Shown: piece after piece, positions 37,221 to 46,436 of the stretch
Position numbering within the stretch: position 1 is the stretch's first letter
How the letters are laid out: each line of letters begins with the position of its first letter
Source of the DNA: Novosphingobium clariflavum
Lineage (GTDB): Bacteria > Pseudomonadota > Alphaproteobacteria > Sphingomonadales > Sphingomonadaceae
Direction of reading: 5' to 3'
Length of the DNA: 64,000 bases
NCBI RefSeq assembly: GCF_026420865.1
Contig: NZ_JAPCWC010000002.1
Location: 372,001 to 436,000 of the forward strand
The notes under the pieces: generated by a model
Told to the model about the DNA's origin: nothing
The model's database searches: none
What the model saw: the letters and a program-made list of their open reading frames with translations, nothing else
Program-made: the position numbers and the translations under genes

Positions 37221-37925
37221 ATGCCGCAAAAGAACGCCCTGATCATCCGCCATGTGCCGCACGAAGGCGTGGCCGGGTTCCGCCAGCCGATCGAGGATCA
37301 CGGCTACCTGGTCGATCGCATCGATGTGACCGACCCGGCCTTTGCCTCGCTCGATCTGGCCGAGCCCGATCTGCTGATCATGATGGGCGGCCCCATGGGG
37401 GTCTACGAGCAGGAGGCGCATCCCTGGATTGCCTGCCAGATGCGCCGCCTTGCCCGCCGCCTCGAAGCGGACCGGCCAACGCTCGGCGTCTGCTTCGGCG
37501 CGCAGATGATCGCCGCGGCCATGGGAGCGGACGTCTATCCGGGCCCTTCCAAGGAAGTGGGCTTCCACCCCGTCCGCGTGCATGACCATATCGTGGACAG
37601 CCCGCTACGCCATATTGCCGGGGTCCCGGTGCTGCACTGGCACGGCGATACCTTCACCCTGCCAGCCAATGTCGAGTTGTTGGCGTCCAGCCATGTCTAC
37701 GACCATCAGGCCTTCCGGCGAGGCAGCAATATCCTCGCACTCCAGTTCCATGCCGAAATGGGCATGGACCCGCGCTTCGACGCCTGGATGGAGCAATGGC
37801 CCGAAGCTGTCGTCGAGGCAGGCGGTAGCGAAGCCGCGCTGCGCGCCGCCCATGCCGAACACGGTCCCGTTGCCGTCGCTGCCGGTCGCGCGATGATCGA
37901 CGATTGGCTGAAGGGCCTTCGTTAA
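37221..37925 (+). CDS. Class I glutamine amidotransferase-like protein
   Basis: 234 residues. The nucleophile elbow LGVCFGAQMI (Cys91) and the histidine in LALQFHAEMG are present, so the catalytic triad is likely intact. Single-domain proteins of this type are often called GMP-synthase-like; some hydrolyse gamma-glutamyl compounds. It starts 18 nt after yezD and may be co-transcribed with the sulfate genes. Confidence 0.86.
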   Translation: MPQKNALIIRHVPHEGVAGFRQPIEDHGYLVDRIDVTDPAFASLDLAEPDLLIMMGGPMGVYEQEAHPWIACQMRRLARRLEADRPTLGVCFGAQMIAAAMGADVYPGPSKEVGFHPVRVHDHIVDSPLRHIAGVPVLHWHGDTFTLPANVELLASSHVYDHQAFRRGSNILALQFHAEMGMDPRFDAWMEQWPEAVVEAGGSEAALRAAHAEHGPVAVAAGRAMIDDWLKGLR

Positions 37926-38079
37926 CCCCGCCCTTCCCGCCGCACTCCCCACACTCCTCCGTCCAACACCGCCATGACGATATGGCGGCAAGGGAACTTC
38001 GTTCTCAGGCATTTGGGTGCGATTGTCGCGGTCCGGCCCGAACCGAGAAGGCCGGTCAGGACGATCGAGGGAGGACTAC

Positions 38080-40362
38080 ATGTCGACTGTCATGCTGCGC
38101 TGCGCAGCATCAATGGGCGTGCTTGCCAGCACGCTGCTGACCAACCCGGCTCTGGCGCAGGATACGGCGAAGGCGCCGGCAGCCGCCGAACAATCACCGT
38201 TCGGCGAGATCGTCGTCACCGCGCAGCGCCGTTCCGAACGCTCGCTCGACGTGCCGATCGCCATCACCACGCTGAGTGACAAGACGCTCGACGATGCCGG
38301 CGTACGCCAGCTTTCCGACATGGCAAAAGTCGTGCCCGCGCTGCGCTTCGACAAGTCCGGCGTCTACACCCAGCCGACCATTCGCGGCGTCGGCACCGCC
38401 ATCGCCACTTCCGGCGGCGGCCCCAACGTCGCCACTTATGTCGACGGCTTCTTCCTGCCGAGCGCTGCCGCCACCGACTTCCAGCTGCTCAAGGTGCAAT
38501 CGATACAGGTGCTGAAGGGTCCGCAAGGCACGCTGTTCGGCCGCAACACCACCGGCGGCGCGATCCTCGTCACCACGGCCGATCCCAGTGAAACGCCCGG
38601 CGGCGAGATGCGCGTCTCCTATGGCCGCTTCGACACGGCAGAAGTGCAGGCCTACGCCACCGGCGGCCTGGCGAACGGTGTCGCGCTCGATGTCGAGGGC
38701 CTCTACCGGCGCGGCGACGGCTTCCAGACCAACATCATCGACGGCAACGACCAGATCGGTAAGTATAACCGCTGGTCGGTCCGCACCGGCCTGAAAGTGG
38801 AAGTCTCCCCCGACGTCAGTGCGGTGCTGCGCTATACCCATTCGCAGAGCGACGATCCCTCCGCAGTGATGCACAATGCCTTCGTCGATGGCGACGGCAC
38901 CCGCTGGATCTACCAGTACACGCCGACCGGCTACTATGCGACCAAGCCAAACGAAGTGGCGCTCCAGCCCGGCGACGGTATCGGCGCGCGGACCAACACC
39001 GATGTTCTGCAGGGCACGATCAAGGCCGATCTCGGCTTCGCCAACCTCACGTCCTACACCCAGCTGCGCGACGAACGGGTGAAGAGCGTGCAGGATCTCG
39101 ACGCTACCGCGCTGCCGATCTTTACCATCGGCATCGGTTCCAACAGCAAGACCTTCACCCAGGAACTGCTGCTCAACTCCAAGGCCGGCTCGCGCCTGCA
39201 ATGGACCACCGGCGTCTACTACTTCCGCAACCGTGATTCCTGGCCGACCGAGGCGAAGCTGGGCACCGCTCCCTTCGTCAAGAACGGCGAATCCGGCACG
39301 CTCTCGCAGGCCATCGCCGTGTTCGGCGACGCGACCTACGAGATCACCCCGCAGCTCTTCGTCACCGCCGGTGCGCGCTATAGCCACGACTGGGTCGATC
39401 AGGCCTTCTTCGAACGCGCCCTGACCGCCTCGGTCTACGAGGATGCGAACGGCAATGCCGTGCCCTTCCCCGCCGATGTGCCGCTCTACACCAGGTTCTA
39501 CGTCCCCAAGCTCACCAACGACCGCGTCACCCCGCGCTTCGTGATCCGCTTCAAGCCCAGCGACGCCTCGAGCCTCTATGCCTCGTTCACGCAGGGCTAC
39601 AAGGCAGGCCTGCTCAATGTCGGCGGCTACTCCTACCGGCAGGTAAAGCCCGAGACGATCAATGCCTACGAAGTGGGCTACAAGTATGCCCGGAACGGCA
39701 TCACCGCCGAACTCTCGGGCTTCTACTACGACTACAAGAACCTGCAGGTCTCCAGCTTCCAGGCTGGCACTGCACGGATCACCAATGCCGCCAGCTCCGA
39801 GATCTACGGCATCGAAGGCCAGGTCAGTGCGCGGGTGACTTCGGACTTCACGGTTTCGGCGGGCGCGGCCTGGACCCATGCGCGCTACAAGAAGTTCCCC
39901 AACGCGCCCTACTACCAGTTCTGCGATCCGACCGCCGCTTACGGCACGACGCCGACCGCCTGCGTACCGACCAGCCTCGGCGGCCTCGGGCCAGGTGCTC
40001 TGGTGGAGACGACCACAAACGCCAGCGGCTTCAGGATGCAGCGCACGCCGGAATTCACCGGCAACATCGCCGCCTCCTACGGCATCGACCTGGCGGAAGG
40101 CCGGCTCAACCTGTCGAGCAATCTCTACTACACGTCCTCGTTCTATTTCGGCATCGCCGAACAGTTCAGGCAGAAGGGCTATGCCCTGCTGGGCCTGCGC
40201 GCCGAATGGACCGACGCCAGCGAGAAATACTCGGTAGCCGTGTTCGGCGAGAACGTGACCGACCATCGCTACCGTTCGGCGGTCAACTACACTTCGCTCG
40301 GCATCGGCAGCGTCTGGGCAGCGCCCGCCACTTACGGCGTGACGCTCGGCGTCAAGTACTGA
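38080..40362 (+). CDS. TonB-dependent receptor, ligand unknown
   Basis: 760 residues. Signal peptide to about ALAQ, then the TonB box region EIVVTAQRRSERSLDVPIAI, plug motif VLKGPQGTLFGRNTTGGAI and a barrel ending YGVTLGVKY. There is no STN domain, so it is a transporter, not a transducer. ATG 38080 is preceded by AGGGAGGA. Position just behind the sulfate operon makes a sulfur-containing ligand possible; that is inference only. Confidence 0.92.
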   Translation: MSTVMLRCAASMGVLASTLLTNPALAQDTAKAPAAAEQSPFGEIVVTAQRRSERSLDVPIAITTLSDKTLDDAGVRQLSDMAKVVPALRFDKSGVYTQPTIRGVGTAIATSGGGPNVATYVDGFFLPSAAATDFQLLKVQSIQVLKGPQGTLFGRNTTGGAILVTTADPSETPGGEMRVSYGRFDTAEVQAYATGGLANGVALDVEGLYRRGDGFQTNIIDGNDQIGKYNRWSVRTGLKVEVSPDVSAVLRYTHSQSDDPSAVMHNAFVDGDGTRWIYQYTPTGYYATKPNEVALQPGDGIGARTNTDVLQGTIKADLGFANLTSYTQLRDERVKSVQDLDATALPIFTIGIGSNSKTFTQELLLNSKAGSRLQWTTGVYYFRNRDSWPTEAKLGTAPFVKNGESGTLSQAIAVFGDATYEITPQLFVTAGARYSHDWVDQAFFERALTASVYEDANGNAVPFPADVPLYTRFYVPKLTNDRVTPRFVIRFKPSDASSLYASFTQGYKAGLLNVGGYSYRQVKPETINAYEVGYKYARNGITAELSGFYYDYKNLQVSSFQAGTARITNAASSEIYGIEGQVSARVTSDFTVSAGAAWTHARYKKFPNAPYYQFCDPTAAYGTTPTACVPTSLGGLGPGALVETTTNASGFRMQRTPEFTGNIAASYGIDLAEGRLNLSSNLYYTSSFYFGIAEQFRQKGYALLGLRAEWTDASEKYSVAVFGENVTDHRYRSAVNYTSLGIGSVWAAPATYGVTLGVKY

Positions 40363-40375
40363 GACGGCACGATAA

Positions 40376-40415
40376 GGCACGAGAGGACCAACGATCCGCA
40401 GCGTCCTCTCGTGCC
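40376..40415 (+). terminator. Hairpin after the TonB receptor
   Basis: Perfect 12-bp stem GGCACGAGAGGA / TCCTCTCGTGCC with a 16-nt loop, 14 nt after the stop. No T-run follows. Confidence 0.6.
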
Positions 40416-40647
40416 GATCAACACATGAAATGCTGGACAGCTTGGAACAAACCTGCCGCAGCCGTCTCTCTGTCCTGCACGGAGAACCGCCGCTGTAGCG
40501 GGCAATCATCGACACCCGCCGCCGCCGCATCCTGGTCTTCTGGATCGCGGGTGCCGGAAGCGTCGCAGCCGGGGCAGAATTGGTCCACCCCGCATGGCCG
40601 CCGTCCCGTCGTGAAATATTTCAGCATCTTCCCTGCAACAGCGCCTT
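40416..40647. other. Intergenic DNA with weak small-ORF signal
   Basis: About 230 nt before the Fur-like box. A minus-strand frame at 40418-40627 would encode 69 residues with a CxxxxxCPGC cluster, but its codon use and ribosome site are poor, so no gene is called. Confidence 0.4.
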
Positions 40648-40666
40648 GCTAATGCGAATGCCTATC
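40648..40666 (+). promoter_or_regulatory. Fur box upstream of the siderophore receptor
   Basis: GCTAATGCGAATGCCTATC matches the classical Fur consensus GATAATGATAATCATTATC at 13 of 19 positions, 46 nt before the receptor start codon. With piuC downstream, iron control is likely. Confidence 0.65.
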
Positions 40667-40712
40667 ATTAACAAAGCGCCCTCAGGGAACTTCGAACACC
40701 ACGAGGGGAATC

Positions 40713-43082
40713 ATGTCCAAGAAGCCTTCGCCGGCGGCTGCTCGCCGCTCATTTCTGGCGCTCACCTGCCTTGCGCCCGCATTGGTGCCCGCGCTGGCCC
40801 ACGCCGATACGGCGCCATCCGATAACGGACAGGTGCTCGGCGGCGTGACCGTCAGCGACACCGCGATCGACACGCAGCCCGGCCGCACGCTGGAGTCCCC
40901 CAAGCGCACGCGCCCGGTCCGAGATACGCCGCAGACGATCACCGTTCTTGGCAATGAAGTGATCGAACAGCAGAACCTGCTGACCCTGCGCGATGTCCTC
41001 TCGACCGTTCCGGGCATCACCTTCGGTGCCGGCGAAGGCGGCGGCGGTTATGGCGACAGCATCAATTTCCGCGGCTACAGCGCCAACAACGACATCACCG
41101 TCGACGGCGTGCGCGACAGCGCCCAGTACACCCGTTCCGACCCGTTCAACCTCGAACAGATCGAAGTGACCAACGGCGCGAACTCGGTAATGTCCGGCGC
41201 CGGCTCGGTTGGCGGCAACATCAATCTCGTCACCAAGCGCCCCAAGGCGGATGACGAGACGATTGTCACCGGCGGGGTTGGCACCGACAATTATTATCGC
41301 GCCACCGCCGACCTCAACAAGCGCGTCAACGACCAAGTCGCCGTCCGCCTCAATGCGATGTGGCACCGCAACGACGTGCCCGGCCGCGATGTCGAGGACT
41401 ACAAGCGCTGGGGCCTCGCCCCCTCGGTCACCATCGGCATCGACGGCCCGACCCGCCTGACGCTCCAGTACCTCCACCAGGAGGACACCAATATTCCGCA
41501 GTACGGCCTGCCCTATTACCAGACCGCCACGAACTCCGGCATGGTACCGGGCGTGCATCGCAGCGACTACTTCGGCTATCGCAACGTCGACAAGCAGAAG
41601 ATCAACGTCGACCAGATGACCGCGACCTTCGAGCATGATTTCAGCGACACGGTGTCGATCCGCAACCTTGCTCGGTGGCAGGAGGTGACGCAGTTCTCGC
41701 GCGTCGATCCGCCCCAGGGCACCTATTGCCTGTCGAGCGGCGTCACGCCCGCAGGTGCCGCCTGCCCCGCCACGGTTCCGGCCGGCTACTACCTGCCCTC
41801 CGGTCCGCGCGGCAACACGCGTGACAGCGGCAACCAGCTGCTGTTCGATCAGGTCGACCTGACAGCAAAGTTCAACACCGGCGCGATCGAGCACACCGTC
41901 GACGTCGGCGCTGCTGCTACCTGGGAGAAATATGACCTGTTCTCGGGCAGTTCGCTGCGCAATGCGGACGGCACCGCCTATTACACGGCCTACCCGCTGA
42001 TGAACATCGACAACCCGAATGCCGTCATCACCGGCCCTGCGGGCTTCACTTATGGCAGCAACGTCTACACCGGCGCGCTGAACTTCATCCGCACGGCTCA
42101 TCAGATGGGCGAGCAGACCAATGTCGCCGCCTACCTGTTCGACACGATGAAGCTGGGCAAGTTCGAACTGAACGCCGGCGCCCGCATCGAGCGCAACAGC
42201 GGCACCTATCGCAGCGACACGATCTCGGCCGTGCCGGCAACGCTGGGAGACGTGACCCCGGGCACGCAGTTCAAGAACGCCGACACGCTGTTCTCCTACC
42301 GCGTAGGCCTTGTCTACAAGCCGGTTGAGACCGTCAGCCTTTATGCCGCCTACGGCAACTCGCGCACCCCGTCGAAGGCCTCGGTCAACGGCTCGTGCAC
42401 GGCGGCGACCTGCAACATTTCCCCGGAAACCGCGACCAACTACGAGATCGGCGCCAAGGCCGAACTGTTCGAAGGCGGACTGCTGCTCACCGCCTCGGCC
42501 TTCCGCAACGAGCGCGACAAGTACGCCGTCGCCTCGAACGACCCGACGGTGGTCGACCAGCAGCTTGACGGACACTCGCGCGTCGACGGCATTGCCCTCG
42601 GGGCAACCGGCAAGATCACGCCGAACTGGTCGATCACGGCGAACTACACCCACCTCAAGAGCAAGCTCGTGCAGTCGGTGTCGGACTTCTGCCTTGCCAA
42701 TCCCGGCCAGGGCACCTGCACCAACACGGTGGCCGTTCCCAACCCCGGCGGCGGTTCGGACCTGACGCAGACGCCGAAGAATTCGGCCAGCCTGTTCACC
42801 ACCTATCGCCTGCCATTCGGCCTGACGATCGGCTACAGCGCCACCTACCAGGGCTCGTTCGCGCTCAATACCCCCACGGCGACCTCGGCGGTCGTCTATC
42901 GCTCGGACGACTACCTGATCCACAACGCCTATCTCTCGTACGAGTTCACGCCGAACCTCTCGGCCCAGCTCAACGTCAAGAACATCGGCGACAAGCTCTA
43001 CTTCCAGCGCGTCCGCAACAACGGCTGGGCGACCCCGGGCGATGCGCGTTCGGCGGTGCTGACCCTGACCGCGAAGATGTAA
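40713..43082 (+). CDS. TonB-dependent siderophore receptor (PiuA/Fiu-like)
   Basis: 789 residues. Signal peptide ends at ALAHA; plug has DTPQTITVLG and VTNGANSVMSGAGSVGGNINLVTK, typical of the catecholate/ferrichrome receptor branch; the barrel ends SAVLTLTAKM. A Fur-like box lies upstream and piuC, an Fe-dependent hydroxylase gene usually paired with piuA, lies downstream. Catecholate siderophore uptake is the best inference. Confidence 0.92.
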   Translation: MSKKPSPAAARRSFLALTCLAPALVPALAHADTAPSDNGQVLGGVTVSDTAIDTQPGRTLESPKRTRPVRDTPQTITVLGNEVIEQQNLLTLRDVLSTVPGITFGAGEGGGGYGDSINFRGYSANNDITVDGVRDSAQYTRSDPFNLEQIEVTNGANSVMSGAGSVGGNINLVTKRPKADDETIVTGGVGTDNYYRATADLNKRVNDQVAVRLNAMWHRNDVPGRDVEDYKRWGLAPSVTIGIDGPTRLTLQYLHQEDTNIPQYGLPYYQTATNSGMVPGVHRSDYFGYRNVDKQKINVDQMTATFEHDFSDTVSIRNLARWQEVTQFSRVDPPQGTYCLSSGVTPAGAACPATVPAGYYLPSGPRGNTRDSGNQLLFDQVDLTAKFNTGAIEHTVDVGAAATWEKYDLFSGSSLRNADGTAYYTAYPLMNIDNPNAVITGPAGFTYGSNVYTGALNFIRTAHQMGEQTNVAAYLFDTMKLGKFELNAGARIERNSGTYRSDTISAVPATLGDVTPGTQFKNADTLFSYRVGLVYKPVETVSLYAAYGNSRTPSKASVNGSCTAATCNISPETATNYEIGAKAELFEGGLLLTASAFRNERDKYAVASNDPTVVDQQLDGHSRVDGIALGATGKITPNWSITANYTHLKSKLVQSVSDFCLANPGQGTCTNTVAVPNPGGGSDLTQTPKNSASLFTTYRLPFGLTIGYSATYQGSFALNTPTATSAVVYRSDDYLIHNAYLSYEFTPNLSAQLNVKNIGDKLYFQRVRNNGWATPGDARSAVLTLTAKM

Positions 43083-43096
43083 CTTTCTCCCAACGG

Positions 43097-43137
43097 CCCG
43101 GCGGATGCCCTCTCCAGTGCGTCCGCCGGGTTTCTTT
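43097..43137 (+). terminator. Terminator or attenuator between receptor and piuC
   Basis: 9-bp stem CCCGGCGGA / TCCGCCGGG with a 16-nt loop, followed by TTTCTTT. Confidence 0.7.
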
Positions 43138-43196
43138 CGCGGCAATTCTTGACCGCGATCATTGTCAGGCCCCGATTATTGGGCAAGAGACGCTGC

Positions 43197-43877
43197 ATGG
43201 TCATCGAAATTCCGGAACTGTTCCGCCCTGAAGAAGTGCGCGAGCTGCGCGCCGCCCTCGAAACGGCGGACTGGGCGGACGGGCGCGCAACGGCCGGACA
43301 CCGCGCCGCGCGCGTCAAGGACAACGAACAGCTCCCGCTGGACCATCCGCTGGCCAGGGAACTGGCCGAGCGCGTGCAGACGCGTCTGTACCAGACCCCG
43401 CTGTTCATCGCCGCCGCCCTGCCCCAGCGTGTGCTGCAACCGCGCTTCTCGCGCTATGACGGACGCGGCCACTACGGCAATCACGTCGACAACGCGATCT
43501 TCCCGATCCCCGGCACCGGCGAGCATCTGCGCAGCGATGTCTCCAGCACTCTCTTCCTCAGCGATCCCGACGAATACGACGGCGGCGAACTGGTGATCGA
43601 AGACATGTTCGGCACCCACACGGTCAAGTTGCCGGCCGGGCACATGATCGTCTACCCCGGCAGCAGCCTGCACCGCGTTGCCCCGGTTACGCGCGGCGTG
43701 CGCTTCGTCTCGTTCTTCTGGACCCAGAGCTTTGTCGCCTCCCCCGAACGGCGGCGGCTGCTGCTCGAACTCGACGGCGCCATCCAGTCTGTGGCGACCG
43801 ACCATCCCGAACATGACTCCATCGATACGCTGACACAGATCTACCACAATCTGCTGCGCCAGTGGTCGGTGACCTGA
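43197..43877 (+). CDS. piuC: Fe(II)/2-oxoglutarate-dependent PKHD-type hydroxylase PiuC
   Basis: 226 residues. Metal ligands are His96 and Asp98 in NHVDNAI and His159 in SSLHRVAPV, with the 2-oxoglutarate Arg following in TRGVRF. ATG 43197 matches the usual family start (VIEIP); an earlier start at 43149 does not. PiuC usually sits beside a siderophore receptor and is iron-repressed; its substrate is not known. Confidence 0.91.
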   Translation: MVIEIPELFRPEEVRELRAALETADWADGRATAGHRAARVKDNEQLPLDHPLARELAERVQTRLYQTPLFIAAALPQRVLQPRFSRYDGRGHYGNHVDNAIFPIPGTGEHLRSDVSSTLFLSDPDEYDGGELVIEDMFGTHTVKLPAGHMIVYPGSSLHRVAPVTRGVRFVSFFWTQSFVASPERRRLLLELDGAIQSVATDHPEHDSIDTLTQIYHNLLRQWSVT

Positions 43878-43907
43878 AAGCCCACGCGGCATCGGCGGGC
43901 CGCGTGT

Positions 43908-44594
43908 TCAAAGAACCCGAAGTCCCAGCTGCGACAGTAACTCGGCGGCCTGCACACGCGAAATGACCGCACCGCGAAACAACCGCGCGTCCATCAATTC
44001 CACGCCGCCAAGGTCCGCGCCGCGCAAGTCGGCCTGCTCGAAGCGGCAGCCGTCGAGCGAGGCATTGCGCAGCGAGGAATCCTCGAACACCGCCAACCGG
44101 AAATCGCACTTGCGCAGATCGGCCTCGGAAAAATCGACCTGCCGGAACGTGCTTTTGCGGAACGCCATGCCGGGCAGACGGGCATAAGCGAGCAGCACTT
44201 CCTCCAGCACGACGCCCAGCATGCCGGCATCGGTGAAATCCGCGCCCGTCAGCTTGCAGCGCTGCAAACGCGCCGAAGTGAGCTTCGCACGCCGGAACGA
44301 GGCATTGTTGAAATCGCCGCCCGTCACGACGGCTTCGTCGAGGTCGGCCCCGACAAACGAGCCTTCCCCGCCGCGGCACTGGAGGAACTGCGCCCCTCCA
44401 AGCCGCGCCCCGTCGAAGCGGGCACGGCGCAGCGAGCAGCGCTTGAACACCACCTCGCTCAAGTCGAGATCATGGAAATCGCCGTCATCCAGCGTGCAAT
44501 CCACCAGCACCCGCCCGCTGGCAGGCTCTGCAAGATCGGCCCGCCTGATCTCGAGACCACAAATCGTTGCGCTGCTTTCCGCCGGATCGTTCAT
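43908..44594 (-). CDS. Pentapeptide-repeat protein
   Basis: 228 residues with about 30 A(D/N)Lxx-type repeats (e.g. ADLRKCDFRLAVFEDSSLRN), which form a right-handed quadrilateral beta-helix. No signal peptide or transmembrane part. Some such proteins, such as Qnr and MfpA, protect gyrase; that role is possible but unproven. It is convergent with piuC. Confidence 0.87.
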   Translation of the reverse strand: MNDPAESSATICGLEIRRADLAEPASGRVLVDCTLDDGDFHDLDLSEVVFKRCSLRRARFDGARLGGAQFLQCRGGEGSFVGADLDEAVVTGGDFNNASFRRAKLTSARLQRCKLTGADFTDAGMLGVVLEEVLLAYARLPGMAFRKSTFRQVDFSEADLRKCDFRLAVFEDSSLRNASLDGCRFEQADLRGADLGGVELMDARLFRGAVISRVQAAELLSQLGLRVL

Positions 44595-44732
44595 CCCGCC
44601 TCTATGGACGCCGCGCCGCAGCGATACAACGCCCGCCCCTGCAGCGCGGAACTTGTCCCGGCCGCCTAGCTCCCCGGATAATGCTGTGTTAGGCGCCCAA
44701 GCAAGCAGGATGCTTTTCGTGTCCCACAGACT

Positions 44733-45434
44733 TTGGCGAATTCACAAGGCGTCACCGACATCGAGCGATTGCGACCCTCTCCGCCATCCCGCCAGGCCGT
44801 GGCCGCCGCGCCTTCTGCCGCGATTTCCACATCGCATCGAACCCTGTCGACCGGCTGCGCTTTCTGGACCGCGCATGCAGCCCTGCCCGACCCGATCTCC
44901 CGGCAGGGCTCTGCGGTACTGGCGCGCCTGAACAGCAATCGCCTGCGCGAACTGGATGGCTTCCTGAGCCATCTGCTGGCCGACATTCTCTCCGCTGCCG
45001 GGGTTCCGCAGCCCGAAGCCCCCAAGGCCCTGCGCGAGACGAGCACCTTGCGCCGGCTGCGCAAGGCCGAGCGGCTGTTCGGACTGGACCTCGGCGCCCA
45101 GCCGCGGCTGATCGCCGCGCAGCGGGCCGCCGCAGCGCTGCGGCGCCCGTCCGGGACGTTCTGCAAGGAGCGCCTCCGCGAGGATCTACGCCGTGCGGCT
45201 GACCTGCCGGAAACACGGGGCGGCAATGCCCCCTGCCAGCTCGATGAAAAGACCATCAAGGCGCTATGCGGATTCTACCGGTCACTGGGCGATGTCCTCG
45301 TCGACGCACTGGCGCGCCGCGGCGACATGTCCGGAAATGACACGGGCGCCGGTCCTGCCACTGAACAAATTACCTGTGAAACGGCGTCACGCGATGATAG
45401 CATTTTCAGGGAATCGGGAGCTCACCGCTTCTGA
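44733..45434 (+). CDS. Hypothetical protein
   Basis: 233 residues from a TTG at 44733 (the true start may be internal). After a Ser/Pro/Ala-rich N-terminus, a helical core follows (LNSNRLRELDGFLSHLLADILSAAG, then RLRKAERLFGLDLGAQPRLIAAQRAAAALRR). I do not recognise the family. Codon use follows the genome bias, which supports a real gene. No clear partner genes. Confidence 0.55.
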   Translation: MANSQGVTDIERLRPSPPSRQAVAAAPSAAISTSHRTLSTGCAFWTAHAALPDPISRQGSAVLARLNSNRLRELDGFLSHLLADILSAAGVPQPEAPKALRETSTLRRLRKAERLFGLDLGAQPRLIAAQRAAAALRRPSGTFCKERLREDLRRAADLPETRGGNAPCQLDEKTIKALCGFYRSLGDVLVDALARRGDMSGNDTGAGPATEQITCETASRDDSIFRESGAHRF

Positions 45435-45453
45435 TCTGACCGAGGGGCACGCC

Positions 45454-45585
45454 ATGCAAGCAGATCTGCTGACGCTCGAAGCTCTCATCACCGGCACCGC
45501 GATGGTCCTGTTGATGTTCGGACGCATGGCCGTCACCACCAGGCGGGCCGCCATGGTAAGGGCGCGAAGCCGGAAAATCGCCTGA
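45454..45585 (+). CDS. Possible small membrane protein
   Basis: 43 residues with one hydrophobic helix (LITGTAMVLLMFGRMAV) and a basic tail (RRAAMVRARSRKIA). GAGGGG lies seven nt before ATG 45454. Too short for certainty. Confidence 0.4.
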   Translation: MQADLLTLEALITGTAMVLLMFGRMAVTTRRAAMVRARSRKIA

Positions 45586-45641
45586 CGGGAAATCCGGTGT
45601 CTGCCGTTCGGGCCTGGGCCGTAAATTCATAAACGACACCG

Positions 45642-46421
45642 TCACCCTGCCCAGCCACCGCTGCGATAGAGCGTGTAGGCCGCCACGACAAAGATCAGCG
45701 CGGCAAACACCACGGTAAGCGCACCGCTGCCCGACAGGCGCCGGGCGAGCACGGTGCCGCCAAGACCGCCCAGCACACCTCCGGCAATGAACACCGCTGC
45801 CAGCGTCCAGTCAACGAGGCCGGACAGCGCATAGTTAAACGCGGTCGTCAGCCCGAACGCTGTCACTGCGACAAGACTGGTGCCGACCGCGTTGATCATC
45901 GGCATGCGGGTAGAGGCAACCAGCCCCGGCACGATAAGGAAGCCTCCACCGATCCCGAAGAAGCCCGAAAAGGCTCCGGTTCCAAGGCCGAATGCAAGGA
46001 CCTTGGGCGCATTTTCGCGGTTGCACTGAGCGCCGGGAACACCGGGATTGCCCCGCCCCCGCAGTATCAGCACGCCGACGACGACCATCAGCAGGGCAAA
46101 GGCGAAAAGCAGCTTCTGCCCGTCGATCGCCTTGCCCAGCGTCGATCCGGCAAAGGCACCGAGCACGCCCGCCACCGCGTATAGCCCGCCGCAGCGCCAT
46201 TTCACCGTGCCTGCCCGGGCATGTTGAAGCAATCCGCTGGCAGCATTGGCGGCGACGGCCAGCGCACTGGTGCCGATGGCAACGTGCGGACTGGGCACAC
46301 CGACGAGGTAGACCATTAGCGGTACCGCAAGGATCGAACCGCCGCCGCCAACGAGGCCCAGGGTAAACCCGACCAGCGCGCCCGACACCATGCCGAGCGC
46401 GAGATGAAGCATGTCCAGCAT
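45642..46421 (-). CDS. TauE/SafE-family (DUF81) sulfite exporter-like permease
   Basis: 259 residues, eight or so helices, with the two family repeats starting GFTLGLVGGGGSILAVPL and GFFGIGGGFLIVPGL. It probably exports sulfite or a related sulfur anion formed by persulfide oxidation. It starts 15 nt after the sqr stop and is the last gene of a five-gene sulfur operon. Confidence 0.89.
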   Translation of the reverse strand: MLDMLHLALGMVSGALVGFTLGLVGGGGSILAVPLMVYLVGVPSPHVAIGTSALAVAANAASGLLQHARAGTVKWRCGGLYAVAGVLGAFAGSTLGKAIDGQKLLFAFALLMVVVGVLILRGRGNPGVPGAQCNRENAPKVLAFGLGTGAFSGFFGIGGGFLIVPGLVASTRMPMINAVGTSLVAVTAFGLTTAFNYALSGLVDWTLAAVFIAGGVLGGLGGTVLARRLSGSGALTVVFAALIFVVAAYTLYRSGGWAG

Positions 46422-46436
46422 GGCAGGCTCCCCGAA

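Noticed and set aside
38194..40530. 778-codon open frame antisense to the TonB receptor
   Set aside because: Mirror frame caused by GC-rich codons; the sense strand has a complete receptor with signal peptide and plug. The same applies to 40749-43145 and 12597-14279.
45835..46436. Read-through C-terminal extension of sqr
   Set aside because: It overlaps tauE in a meaningless Arg-rich frame; the family tail is in another frame, so a frameshift explains it better.
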